DNA of 64,000 bases, taken from assembly GCA_033439295.1 (NCBI GenBank), contig JAVTLE010000008.1, positions 1,674,001 to 1,738,000 of the forward strand. Reading direction: 5' to 3'. Shown here one piece after another: positions 10,758-21,900 of this stretch. The position numbers and the translations under genes are program-made. The notes under the pieces were generated by a model, which worked only from the letters and a program-made list of their open reading frames with translations, was not told the DNA's origin and made no database searches. Each line of letters starts with the position of its first letter. The stretch's first letter is position 1. The stretch is from Deuterostichococcus epilithicus. Lineage: Eukaryota; Chlorophyta; Trebouxiophyceae; Prasiolales; Stichococcaceae.

Positions 10758-13700
10758 TTACAGCTTAGCGGCAGCGGCTGGCTCGTCGGCGGCGGCGTCC
10801 GTCGCCGGAGTGCCCTTGTTGGTCACAAACGCCTCCAGCCAGGCGTCCATCTCCGCAGCCATGTGCATCAGGCTCTCGGATGCCCTGTAAACTAGCATCG
10901 ACGGAGGATCACCGACCGCTACATTGTGAGAATGTGCCTCCGATACCGTCAGAGGAGGGTGTCCAGGGCCACACATGGCGAATGCCACACGCCTCCAGCC
11001 GCGCTGTCCACTTCCACGCCAACAGGTGGCTCTTCGATCTGCGTGTTTCAGCTTGCCCACACAGACTGCAGGCTGATGCCACCATGCAGCGAGTGCACTG
11101 AGCTCCAGGTTGTACCTGTAGCCGTGCGACTCGTGTGGCAGTATGACCAGGCGGCAAGGCGCCCCGTTACCCTTCAACGCCGCGTAGAAGCGCTCCGACT
11201 GCAGCAAGCGGGACACACTGATGTCAGCGAGGTTGCAGGTGAGTGTGGACGAGCGCGCTGTCGTTTGTGTTCGACAGGGAGCATCCCACGACCCTTTGCC
11301 AAGACGACAGCGTGCCACATGAGCTAGGATGGCGAAGCACTGCAGGGAAGGAGGACACAGTTCGCGACGGGAAGCCCTGCCTGCAGGGGGAAGGTGCCTG
11401 AGTTGTTGTCATCGGCGCCGTGGATGAGCAGCATCGGCTTTTTTATCTTGTCGGCGTTCTGGAAGGGGCTCATCAGCGCATAGGTGTCGGGCGCCTGCCA
11501 CAGGGTGCGCTCCTCCGCCTGGAACCCAAACGGTGTCAACGTCCTGCGCATCAGGCGCATCGGTCAAACGTCAGCATCTACAATGTCAATGTCAAAATCT
11601 ATATACACAGTTTGATTCACTCAGCTCTGGATGTGGTGTCGGTGCTGCGTGTGCGATTCGGAGCCCATCTGTGTGCGGGCGGAATGGGCTGGCGCCTGGC
11701 GCGGGGACAGCATCGGACACTGTGGGTGGCTGGACAGGTGTGGCCAACAAGACGGGAGGACACCAGCCGTTCCGCGCTGCACCGCCATTGCATTGGCTGC
11801 CGCAGGTGTCTAGGGCCTCGACCCACCGTGGTACTGGCTGCCAGAACCGACAGTGGCGCCCTTTGTGGCAGCAAGTCGCACCGGTTATAGGCGCCGCTGC
11901 GCGCGATGCCGGCGGCAAACAGGTGGCCCGCATGCGCCAGCAGGTTGGCGGCCATGAAGGCGCCGTAACTGTGCCCGCCCACCGCCATCCTGGCTGGGTC
12001 CGCCACCCCCTTATCCACCACCGCCTACGCACAGAGAACAGAGAGTCAGGACCAGCATGCATGCCATGCTTGGCTGTGCCCGCCCACCTCCATCCTCTTC
12101 AGGTCCGCCACGTACTTGGTCTTGAGCGCGGCAAAATGGCGACGCGCAAAAGCCGCAGCATCCTCTGCGTGGCTGCCGCTCGGAATGGGCAGAGGACGTG
12201 GCCAAACCACTCGTGCAACGGATGTGCAGCTGCACGCTCTGCCGCCCCTCAGCGACTGCTGGTGACCCAGTGTCGGCTCTGAGCTCTTTTGGCGCTCTTG
12301 AGAGCTTCTTTTGTTGGGTGGGGAGGGAAGCGTCTTTGGTAAAGACCCCCCGAGAAAGCTGCCCTTTCGGGCAAGTGCTTGAACACTATTTAGGGTTAGG
12401 GGGTGCATTGCCTGCAACCCTGGCGGGGAGTGCCGCGGAGCCCAGGTACAGGGATGCGTGCACGAGAAGCGTCACAGCGCATATATAACCGCCGGTGGAA
12501 AACTGTACATCGAGTTATGGGTCAAACCTGCCAAGCAGCGACATGCCTGGTAAGAGGTGGCCAGCGCTTCAATGCACTTCAGACAGGCTCTTGGGATTGC
12601 CTGGCCGACTTTCAATCCGCTCTGAGTGCCGGGGTGCGGCACAAGACGCTCATCGGCAAGCACTTGACTGGCGGCGCCACACCAACTCACGAGTGGCGAG
12701 CTCGCCGCACCGTAACTGCTGCGATTCTCAAAGACAAAAGGCAACGACACCGTCCACCGTCAACCTCTTCATGTCGTCGCAAATGTCGCTGGCAGCTGGC
12801 AGCACAGGTCATTGTGAGGTTGATTATCTTGAAGAGCGCACATGAGTGACTCCCGCAGAGCACGGGTGTAGCCCCCCCCCCCCCCTCTTGGAGAGGGGAG
12901 CCTTGTTCAGGCAGCACATCGTGCCCCTTCTTGACACTGAGGGTCATGCTCGGCAGCGGCTTTTCTCACCTGGACGGCTGCCTCAGCGCTGGCAATCAGC
13001 TGTTCGCGGAATGTGTCGTTTGGCTCCTCATCGCCCTCCGCCACAATCGGCATCGTCGGCCCGTCCTGCAGCGCATTTGTTCCAGTTGTACCATTTACAT
13101 CTTCCATGTGTACCCTCCAAGTGAAACTCTGCTGAGAGCGCAGAACCTTTGACGAGCATATAAACGCACCACCCCGTGCACCAGCACTGCATCCCTTGTC
13201 CCGATGAAGTTGTTTGGGTGCACGTCCAAGCGCCGCGGGCTCTCTCAGGCCAGACGCAGACCAGCTTGGGCCAAGTGGCGCACCAGGATGGCGTAGCCGC
13301 GCGCCAGCCACAGCAGCGGGCTCATGGCGCCGACGCCGCTGAACTGGTACGGCGACTGCCGCAGCTGACCCGCAGCGTCCTGCATGCGCCATGGGGTTGT
13401 GTCTGCGATTGTTGAGTTGCGACCTCTCTCCATCCAGTTCCACATCACGTTTGCTCGTTTTCGAGCAGCTCTGCGAGGCTGCCACTCTGTCTGACAAGAG
13501 TATCTTGCCAAGTACAGGTAGGCGTGCGGCGAGTGCAAGCGCGGAAGTCCTGTGGATTGCATCGGCGCACACCTTCGACTTGAACTCGCGGGGGTAGGCC
13601 CACAGCAGGCAGGGCAGCCGGCCATCGCGCTGCTGGTCGTAGCCCGGCGGCGTGTACAGTGTCGCAGTCAGCTCCACACCGTCCCCCCGCTTGTACCTGT

Positions 13701-16700
13701 GCCGCGCAATGAGAATTCAGTGTCAAAGCCTCCACTCAGACCAAAAGCCTCGGACGGTCGTCCTCCAGTCCACGCTGTCATCGCACACGTGCCTGCACAG
13801 TTTCGGATCGAAATCGGCACGGAGATACGAGAAATGAGAGACGGTGCTGTGCAGAAGCTCTGCGAGTTTTCATTGGCAGGGTACATGCCCGAAGGAACAC
13901 CAAAGGCAGACCACTAGGACGAGGGAGGCGCACCGCAGGATCTCCTTCTGCAGGTCGCGGATGGAGGGGTAGGGGTGCGGGAAATGCGACAGCTGCCGCT
14001 CCGTCGGCTCACTGCTGCCGTTGAACTGCAGGAAGTAGTACTGCATGGCAACACAATCAACTGATCAGATCCGTACAGCATGAGACCCACAGGACGCAGT
14101 CGCTGAGAGGAGGCCCATGATATGATGCGAAGCCACGTCCAAGACTGATGCTGTGGCTAAAACTGCTGTCTGCTGCATTGCCAGGTGCCAGGTGCCGGCA
14201 TGGCGCAAAGGCCTGATGCGCACTGATACAAGGCCAAGCGCGCCTTCAGGGAAAGCAACAGAATGCTTACCTGCGTCGGCTCCGTTACGGACTCGCGCGT
14301 CAGCAGCAGCTTCAGCGACTCCAGGCTGATCGGGCTGCCGTCTAGATTCTCACTGAGGATGCTGCCTACAGCGGGCGCAACATTGCGATTTCACTGCAGC
14401 GGGGCCCATATGTGCTCTCGGTTGCGCTGGCTAGTACAGTGGGCAGCCAGATATCAGAATATTCCACAGCCGCCAACAAATGCAACCATGGCCTGCAAAC
14501 AAGCAATGCTGCCTGCAAGGCCTGCCCTCTTCGCGAGACCCAATACTCGAAACTTGCCCCCCAGCACATGACGTTCCTACATGCGAGTGAACTTTCTCCT
14601 GACAACCAGGACAGCCGCTCCACCGAGCGCACCTGTGGACTCAAGGAAGGGCGGCTGGGAGCGCCACAGCCGCTGCGTCTCCTTAGTTTCCAGGTCCAGC
14701 ACGTCCAAGAAGGGCCGATTGCCTTCCGAGCTGGCGCCGCGGCCCTGCGCCGCAACACGCAAGGACCCCCAGTCGCAAGGCACCCAGGTTGAAGGGCCTG
14801 AGTGGGCGGGGCGGAGACCCAATGGAGCCAGAGCACCGATCGCCCACGCGCGCTGGGGCTTGCCTGCGCAGCAGCAGTCTGCTGCAGCGCCACCACTTCA
14901 GCAGGCACAAGCGACAGCAGGCACAAACGCTGTATTGCGGCCCAGGCTAAACGGCCCCAACGGACGCTCCAGGCTGGCACACGCACCTGCAGCAGCAGGC
15001 GCCGGGGGCCGCCTGGCGGGCCGGCCAGCTGCGCGAGGGTGTAGGTGCCCAGCGGCGTGCGCGCCGTGGCGGGGCTGCCCGGGTCCGTGTATGCGTCTTC
15101 GTAGTTGCGGTCGAACAGCACCTGCGGCCGGGCCAACGGCGGTGGACCTCTTTGCGGATTCGGGGCTGCAGCGCCGGCGCTGCAAAGGGCAGCAGCGGGC
15201 CACACACTCAGGTGCCGGCGGCGCCCTGACCCAACCCCAAAGCATCTCCCCTCGTCTGCTGATGAGTGGGCGCTCGGCAGCGACCAACATGCCTGGGACT
15301 CATTGCTTGCTGCGGCGAGTGAGTCACACCAGGCTGTCAAGGGGCTGCACCTGCATGCCGTCCTGCGGGCGCGCCGGCGCAATGGTGTGGATGACTGACC
15401 GCCGAGTCTTCCACCACGACTCGTACACCAGCGCCAGCTGGTCGTCACCCCACGACACGCCCCCGCACCTCAGCTCCGTCCCTGCGCCGTAAAAGCGCAA
15501 ATTGCTCTCAGGATGGCACCAGATGAGCCCTGTTCCTGGTCCGTCTGCCCAGCGCAGCAGACACCGCAGGAGAGGCCCGAGCCATCACCATCAGGATCGC
15601 GGCTCGTGAGATCAGATTAAGTGGCTGTTTGGCCAAAATATGATGCTGCGGCTCTCAAGTGCGTGCACACGAAGTTGAGGTTGGCACCTGCCAGCTGCGT
15701 CGGCTCCTTGCCGCCAGGCCCAGCGTGGTCCGCAGCGAGCGTGTACACGATGTCGCGCGGCGATATCGCCACCGCTGGGTCGCCACCGTCCTGCAGACAT
15801 CACACGGGTGAAATCATGAGTCGTGGGTCGTAAATAAAAGGACATGGGAGAATCTTGGATTTGGCAGACTGTGGACCCCTGCTGGGATCAGTGCGGCACG
15901 GTCACGATAACACACATGCTGTTGCACACACCTGGGCCTCTATCCAGGCAAGCTCGGCGGGCTTGTCCGCCCGCCACTCCAGGCTGCGGGGGCCCTTGCG
16001 GCAGCTGTTAAAGGCGACAGGGATGTCCAGCGCCAGCGGCAGGTACGAGATCTCCCGCACGAAGTTGCCCTCCCTGCGGCATGCACCTCTGCATAAGGCT
16101 GACATCCCTTGCAGCTTCGGACCCTGTTCGCAGCTCGGAACACATGGCAGTTGGATCCTGCATTCTTCAGGACGGGGAGCTGGGGCGACAGGCCGTGGCT
16201 GTGTAGCAGAGACGACCCTGAAGAGGGATCAGACCTGTCCCACAACTGCGTGCGGCGGGGGAAGCGGCCGCAGGGGGTCTCGTAGCTGAACGGCCGCTCC
16301 AGCCAGGCGACCAGAACGTAGCGCCCGTCTGGTGACGGCGCCGTGCCGCAGTACATGCGCGGCTCGCCAAACGGCTTCACGTCCCCCGTGGTCACCTGTG
16401 CACCATAAGGAAGTGGGCTTCTGAGCCGGGGAAGCGCCAATCGTGATTTCCCACCCATCCAGATCGAGGTTCGCTGCAGGTGACACCGCTTGTGTGCCAA
16501 CATCGTGCGCATAGAAGCAACCACGTCCAGAGCAGGGAAGACTGCCGCCTCTTTGTCAGCACGCTCTGCCAACATGCGACGCGCGCAAATGCAACAAACT
16601 CGCAGCAGATGTGCAGCTCACGTCGATGCTGACGATGGACACGGTAGTGAAGTGCTCGAAGACAGTCTCGTCGTGCGGGTCCTGCAGCAGGTCCTGGTAT

Positions 16701-18742
16701 GTCCGCGCCTCCGACTGCACCGAAAAGGGGTAGGGTTGCTGCACCGAAGGGGGGTACCGTCGCAGAGTGAGCTCGGAGGCAGCACCGGCGTGCGATGCAT
16801 CTGCTGACGAGCAGCACCACCAACACACTGCCGGGACGAGGTCGGACTGTGCTTGCCAAGCCCCCAGCCAGCCATGAAGAGAGGTCGAAGGTAAGGACCT
16901 TTGCGCCAGTGGCATTATCCTGGATGCGGGGCCCGGTGGGAGCTGGCGGCCGGGGGGGCGGTTCCCTGACGCCCTCCGGGATGACATTGGCCAACAAAGT
17001 GGTCGAGTCCACCCAGGTGTACCTGGACATGAGTGTATGGCTTGCTCAATGGCAGCCAATCGACTGATGATGGCACCCCGGGGGCCGGTCTGACGCGCAC
17101 ATGACTGAGCTTCAGGTACCCAAGTTCTGTGCAATCGTACGAGCCCTGACAAGCTGCTGCTGATCGGTGCGAGCAGGTGGCAGTCGGGCGCGGTGCACGA
17201 TGCGCCAGGCACAGGGGAAGAGGAGGTCGAGCGCACTCGTCAAACACGGTGTTCAAGCCGCCGAGCAGCTTGCGCGCTTCCCCGGTCGTGGTGTCTGCCA
17301 CCCAGAGGTCCAAAGGGCCGCGGGGAGGGTCGGCCACACCGCCTGCAAATGCATGCACATCCAAGTCACAGTCGTTCTGTATCACTGTCTTGCCTGTCCA
17401 TGCCAACCCACCTGGGCAGCTCATGCAGGGCCAACGGGCTCGGGCACACGCCCTCCTGCGTCCGACATCAAGTCGAGGAGCTGGCCACGAGCACCGACGC
17501 CAAGCGAGCTTGCCTGCGCTGCGCACTGTGAAGGCGACCAGCTTTCCGTCCTCGCTCCAGGACGGGAAGTTGATGTACTGCCCCGACGGCGCCCCGGTCA
17601 CCACCAGCTGCTTCTCAGGTGGTACCGGAATGGTGGTCTCCTCGGTCACCTGCAGTGCGTCTCACCCCATCTCACCCCCGCCCAGGGTGCCACCCTTGAG
17701 CAACTCATTCAGTAGCGAGAAGTCATGCAGGCACAATCTGACATCAACCACAGGAAGAAAGCTCCTCTGCTACCTGGATCAGCGCCAGGCGTGTGTAGTA
17801 CGACATTCGGCTGCGGGAAGTCTGCTCTGGGTCGATCCGCAGGCCTGCAATGAGTCATTTTGCTACAGCTTCCAGTTTCATGATTCACATCATCAGCCAT
17901 CACAGAGCCACGGGGGGAGCAAAGTGCATGCCCAAAGTTGACCCAGCGAGCCCGAGGCCACGAAGGCCGAAGTATGACATGAGCGCTAGCCGCAAAGATG
18001 CATACCTGCGAGCTTCAGCTCTGGGCGGCCGAGCTCCGTGATAGGCGGGTTCGGCGGCGGCCGGTCCATTATCAGGATCTGTCCAGCGCGACACACAAAG
18101 TCCAGGCCTTGGCGGACCCTGCCGGCACGGGCGGCGAATGCACATGAATGTCCTACACGATATGGGTGGAGAGGGCAGGCTGCTCATATATCCAGCGGCG
18201 CAGCGCAGCACCTGCGAGCGGTCAGGGCTGAAGGAGAGCAGCGGCTGGACCGGCGCATCAATCAGGTCAATGATCTCCTGCGGCGGCAGCTGGTAGCCCT
18301 CCACGCTTTTGACGCCCCCAGGCGCGGGCGCTGGCGCCGCTGCACACCAGTGAATACTTGTTCAGAGTTGGTTGACAAAGACTCTGAAAATCCCCTCCAA
18401 GCTCTTGACGCCGCCAAGTGCCGGCGCCGGCGCCGCCTGTGGACCCAACATTGCTGCCGCTGTATGACTGGCGACTGCAATAGGACTTTCAGTTTGTCCA
18501 CCTGCTCCATTTACGCTGTTGCCATTTGCGCTGGCGCTGGCCGTGCCGCGGAAGGGGTGCGGGTATGCCGCCACCTGCGACCCGACCTTCCCACCGAATG
18601 CCATCGTGTGCGCAGGCAGCGCCGATTGCTTTGTCGGAAAGCGACTCGACGAGCAGGTGCATGTGCCAGTCGGGAGGGTGCGGACACGCTGGAGCAAGAT
18701 GGCTTGAAGTTCCGATGCCCGCACGAGAGGCCGCCCGAGCAT
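10758..18742 (-). CDS. CGEP: Chloroplast glutamyl endopeptidase (prolyl oligopeptidase family S9D)
   Basis: A stromal serine protease of the plant CGEP type, cleaving after Glu; it acts in plastid protein turnover. An N-terminal beta-propeller (exons from about 18300 to 14270) is followed by an alpha/beta hydrolase domain. Propeller blocks include VEGYQLPPQEIIDLIDAP, QILIMDRPPPNPPITELG, GLRIDPEQTSRSRMSYYT, a block ending YINFPSWSEDGKLVAFTV, and FDRNYEDAYTDPGSP. The catalytic domain shows TATLYTPPGYD (13660), GEGDEE-like VAEGDEEPND (13030), the nucleophile motif GGHSYGAF (Ser codon 11970-11968), the aspartate in LIHGADDNN (near 11420) and the histidine in PHESHGY (near 11120). Stop at 10760-10758. 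The start at 18742 is the best guess for a transit-type leader (Arg/Ser/Thr-rich), and the join to the next exon is unresolved. The gene has about 18-20 exons. It is divergent from the aprataxin-like gene. Confidence 0.88.
11968..12111 (-). repeat. Local duplication of the CGEP nucleophile-motif segment
   Basis: Bases 11969-11991 (real exon) and 12074-12096 (upstream intron) agree at 22 of 23 positions. Similarity continues weakly to 12006/12111 at a constant 105-base offset. On the minus strand the copies read VADPARMAVGGHSYGAF and VADLKRMEVGGHSQAW. Only the first joins in frame to its neighbours. Confidence 0.75.
12840..12886. repeat. Poly(C) run in a CGEP intron
   Basis: A run of about 14 C lies near 12872-12885, inside the roughly 950-base intron (about 12020-12960) between the GDEEPND exon and the nucleophile exon. 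That intron also holds the duplicated GGHS segment. A homopolymer this long is prone to sequencing error. Confidence 0.7.
18305..18436 (-). repeat. Tandem duplication at the 5' end of CGEP
   Basis: Segments 18305-18340 and 18401-18436 agree at 30 of 36 positions with a 96-base offset. Both translate on the minus strand to an Ala/Pro stretch followed by GGVKS and then (V/L)EG. The proximal copy opens the exon leading into GYQLPPQEI; the distal copy lies in the leader region. Confidence 0.7.
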
Positions 18743-18944
18743 GCTTCCAAGTCGTGGTTGTGCAATGCTGTTTCAGCGGTGCTGCAAGAGCGCGTCTGCA
18801 GTGCAAAAGCAGCGTTGGTGAGGTGACGAGGCGACGACCAGCCCGCCCTGCAGCAGAAATGCTTGCAACATCTTGGTTTGATATGCCTAAAATACAGCAT
18901 TCATCACTTGCAGACACATTGATTTGTGCCGGGATCATGGTCTC
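18743..18944. promoter_or_regulatory. Short divergent promoter region, CGEP / APTX-like
   Basis: Only about 200 bases separate the proposed start codons, so a shared bidirectional promoter is likely. The inference rests on position, and the gap grows or shrinks if either start is revised. Confidence 0.4.
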
Positions 18945-21900
18945 ATGGAGGGTCTGCTGCTCACCACGCCTCAGGGCAAGCTATTACTTCTGAGAAATGA
19001 CGAGCCAGTGACGATCGGTAGGGCAGATGCAGCTGGTGGAAGCAACGGCGCTGCAAGCAACCTAGAAGTCTGCGTCAGCAGGTGCGCACCGCGATTGCTC
19101 ACCAGCTGCATTGACACCTCCGCACGCTGCAGCAGCTCGATCAAAGCATGCACAGCATACGAGTACAGGGCGAATGCCAAGGCCAATGTGTGCGTGATCT
19201 CCCTTGATCGGGGGGTTTTGACGTGCTCGCAGAAAACATGTCAGGATCACCGCCCGAGCAAATGGCACCGCGGAGGTGACGTGCACGGCGTCGCTGAACC
19301 CTGCCGCAGTGGTCATGTACGACTCGTCCGCGGACACCCCACAGCACAAGGAACTGCCTCCAGGTCCTGCAGAGAAGCTGCTGAGCGCATACAACATGAT
19401 TATCCCACCATCGCGCCGTACCAATGCGCGCCTAAGCGTGATCTGGTGCCACAAGCATGACGCACTGACGGAACAATGCCCCAATCTTGCTGTCATGTGC
19501 GCAGGTGGCAGCTGCGTGCTGCGCCCTGGCGACTGCATCGCGCTCTTGGCAACAGAGGACGCCCCCCTGTTTGAGCTTCGCAGCAACGGCAGCCAGGCGG
19601 CACTGGCCACCGCCGCAGAGGCGGCGCACCCCGCAGCGGCTGCCACAACCGCCACCAGGGCATCTGCAGCTGCTGCCGACTGCACTGCAGCGGCAGTAGC
19701 AGAGGATGCCCAGCCAGCGGCCACACCTGCAGCACAGCCCGCATCAGAGTCGGACAAGCCGGCGCTGAAACGGTTCGTCGACTTCATGACATTGCGACAT
19801 GGGCGCATGCATTATGCAACATGCATCATCTTTCGGATGCAACGGGGGCACATGCATCATGCATCATGCATCATGCATCATGCATTGGCTGGATGTTTGA
19901 CGAGAGCCAATGGCATACAGGCTGAAGGGTAGCCAGGGAGCTGCGGAGGGGCAGCCGGCGGGTGGAGTAGATGGCCAGATTCGGCCGATCATGATCATCT
20001 TGGTGGGCGCGCCCGGCTCTGGAAAGAGTACTTGGACAGCCTCGCTGCGGGAACAGTCGCCGCTTGCCTGGCAACGCATCAATCAGGTACGAGGGGGTGC
20101 TTGCGGTGAGCAACATGCATGCGTGACAGCCGGCTTTGTGCTGGGAATTTGAATGCCCTGTGTAGCCACCTTCTGTTCTGCGTCGTGCGCTGTCAAATGC
20201 CAAGCGTTGAATTGCTCGTGTCAGCGGACAATGCGGACCTGTGGCTGATGCTTCGTGGCCCCAGTGCTTCAGGACACCATCAACAATGGGAAGCGCGGCA
20301 CGCGGGAGGAGTGCGTTGTCCAGGCGCGCGCTGCGCTGGCTGCCGGTGCGTTCTTTCAGGAGCTTCGACAATATCTTTTCGCTTCTCCTTTCTAGCTGCT
20401 GTGCATCTGCGTCTTTGTTGGCCAGTCCTCGGGTGCTTCGTGCCCCTGCTGCACCAATTGTAAGGTTGAAAGGCAACTGCCCGGTTGCACGCCGTGCCCA
20501 GGCGTCCATGTGTGCATAGCCGTGTCCCTGCGCCTGCCTGTATCTCGTGGGACTGTGACTGTCACCTGCCACACCATGACAAACCAGCTGCCTGCGGCAC
20601 AGGGGTCAACGTGGTGGTGGACCGCACCAACTTCGACACGGCGCAGCGCCGCGACTTCCTGGAGCTCGCCCGCCAGTTGGGCGTGCGCGCTCACTGCGTG
20701 GTGCTGCACCTGGATGTAAAGCTGTGCGTGCAGCGTGCCATCGGCCGGCTGAACCACGAGGGCAACCTCCAGGTGTAGTTTTGCTGCAAGTACACATGGG
20801 TAGTCGTAAGCGCCCATAGTGCTCATGCTTTATATGATGTTAGGCAGCAATGGCCTCCATGCTTCCAGTACTATCAACCACCCGGGCGGCGTCAGCGGCC
20901 CCAGTTGAAGCAACTGGCTCTAGCAGCCTGGCAGGCTGGTGCTGTGCTGTGGAGGGCGGTCATCCAGCGAATCATGCAGCGACGGCATTGTGTTGACGAG
21001 AGCGGCATCTGGACCGTGTGAAGGGGCCGGACGCGGCTAAATCCGTGCACCGGATGCACAAGGCGATGATGCGGGCGGGGATGCCGACCAAGTCCGAGGG
21101 CTCCGACAGCATCATGGTGACCGATGTTGCAGCATGGGGTCCACCTGAACCTGCCACCCTGCCGCGACTGCACAGGAGATGCTGTACCTCGTCAGATGGT
21201 GCTCAACTTGTGTATCTCGAATGCCAGCCTGTCGGAGAGGTGGTCAATGGCAATTGATCTTAGCTTCAAACTGCACGTCTGCAGATTTCGGTTGCAGCAG
21301 GAAAGCATGTACGCATGATTGTTCAGAGCCGATGGCTCTAGAGCTCAGGCCAGGCCGGCAGAGCCGCCCTCGCTGTCTGCAGGTGTGCAGGAATGTGCAG
21401 CAGGTGGCGTCGGCGCTCAGGGCGTGGGCTGGCTACCGCGGCGACGCAGGGGCACCCGCGCGGCAGTTTGCCGCGAGCTGTGGGGAGGGCACGCTCCTGT
21501 CGGCCTGGGGCGGCGCCGCGCGCTCGCTTGGCGCCAGTGCTGGCGCCGGCGGTGGTGACTTGGCATCGGGCGCCCAGCCGCCGGGCCCGTCAGCGGCACC
21601 AGCAGAGGCGTCAGGGATAGCGGGCGCGAGCGTGGGCTCGGCACATGCGTCAGCGGCGGCGCCGTGCCCCGCGGGCACCGTGCTGCAGGCAGCGGCGCGG
21701 CAGAGCAATGCGACGGAGGCGCTGCCGCAGCAAACGCCGCGGCCGAGCGCCGCAGCAGACACTGCGTCCGGTCCGAGCCCCGGCGGATCCTTGCCGTCCC
21801 GGGCGGCAACTCCAGCAGCCGCAGCGCCGGCCGCCACAACGCCCGCGTCTGTTGCGCCGGCCTCGGCGGCGACGCCGGCGACGGTCGTCTTGCCCCGCAG

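Noticed and set aside
12389-12403. Telomere-like tttagggttaggg
   Set aside because: Only about two units in the middle of a CGEP intron; no array and no chromosome end nearby.
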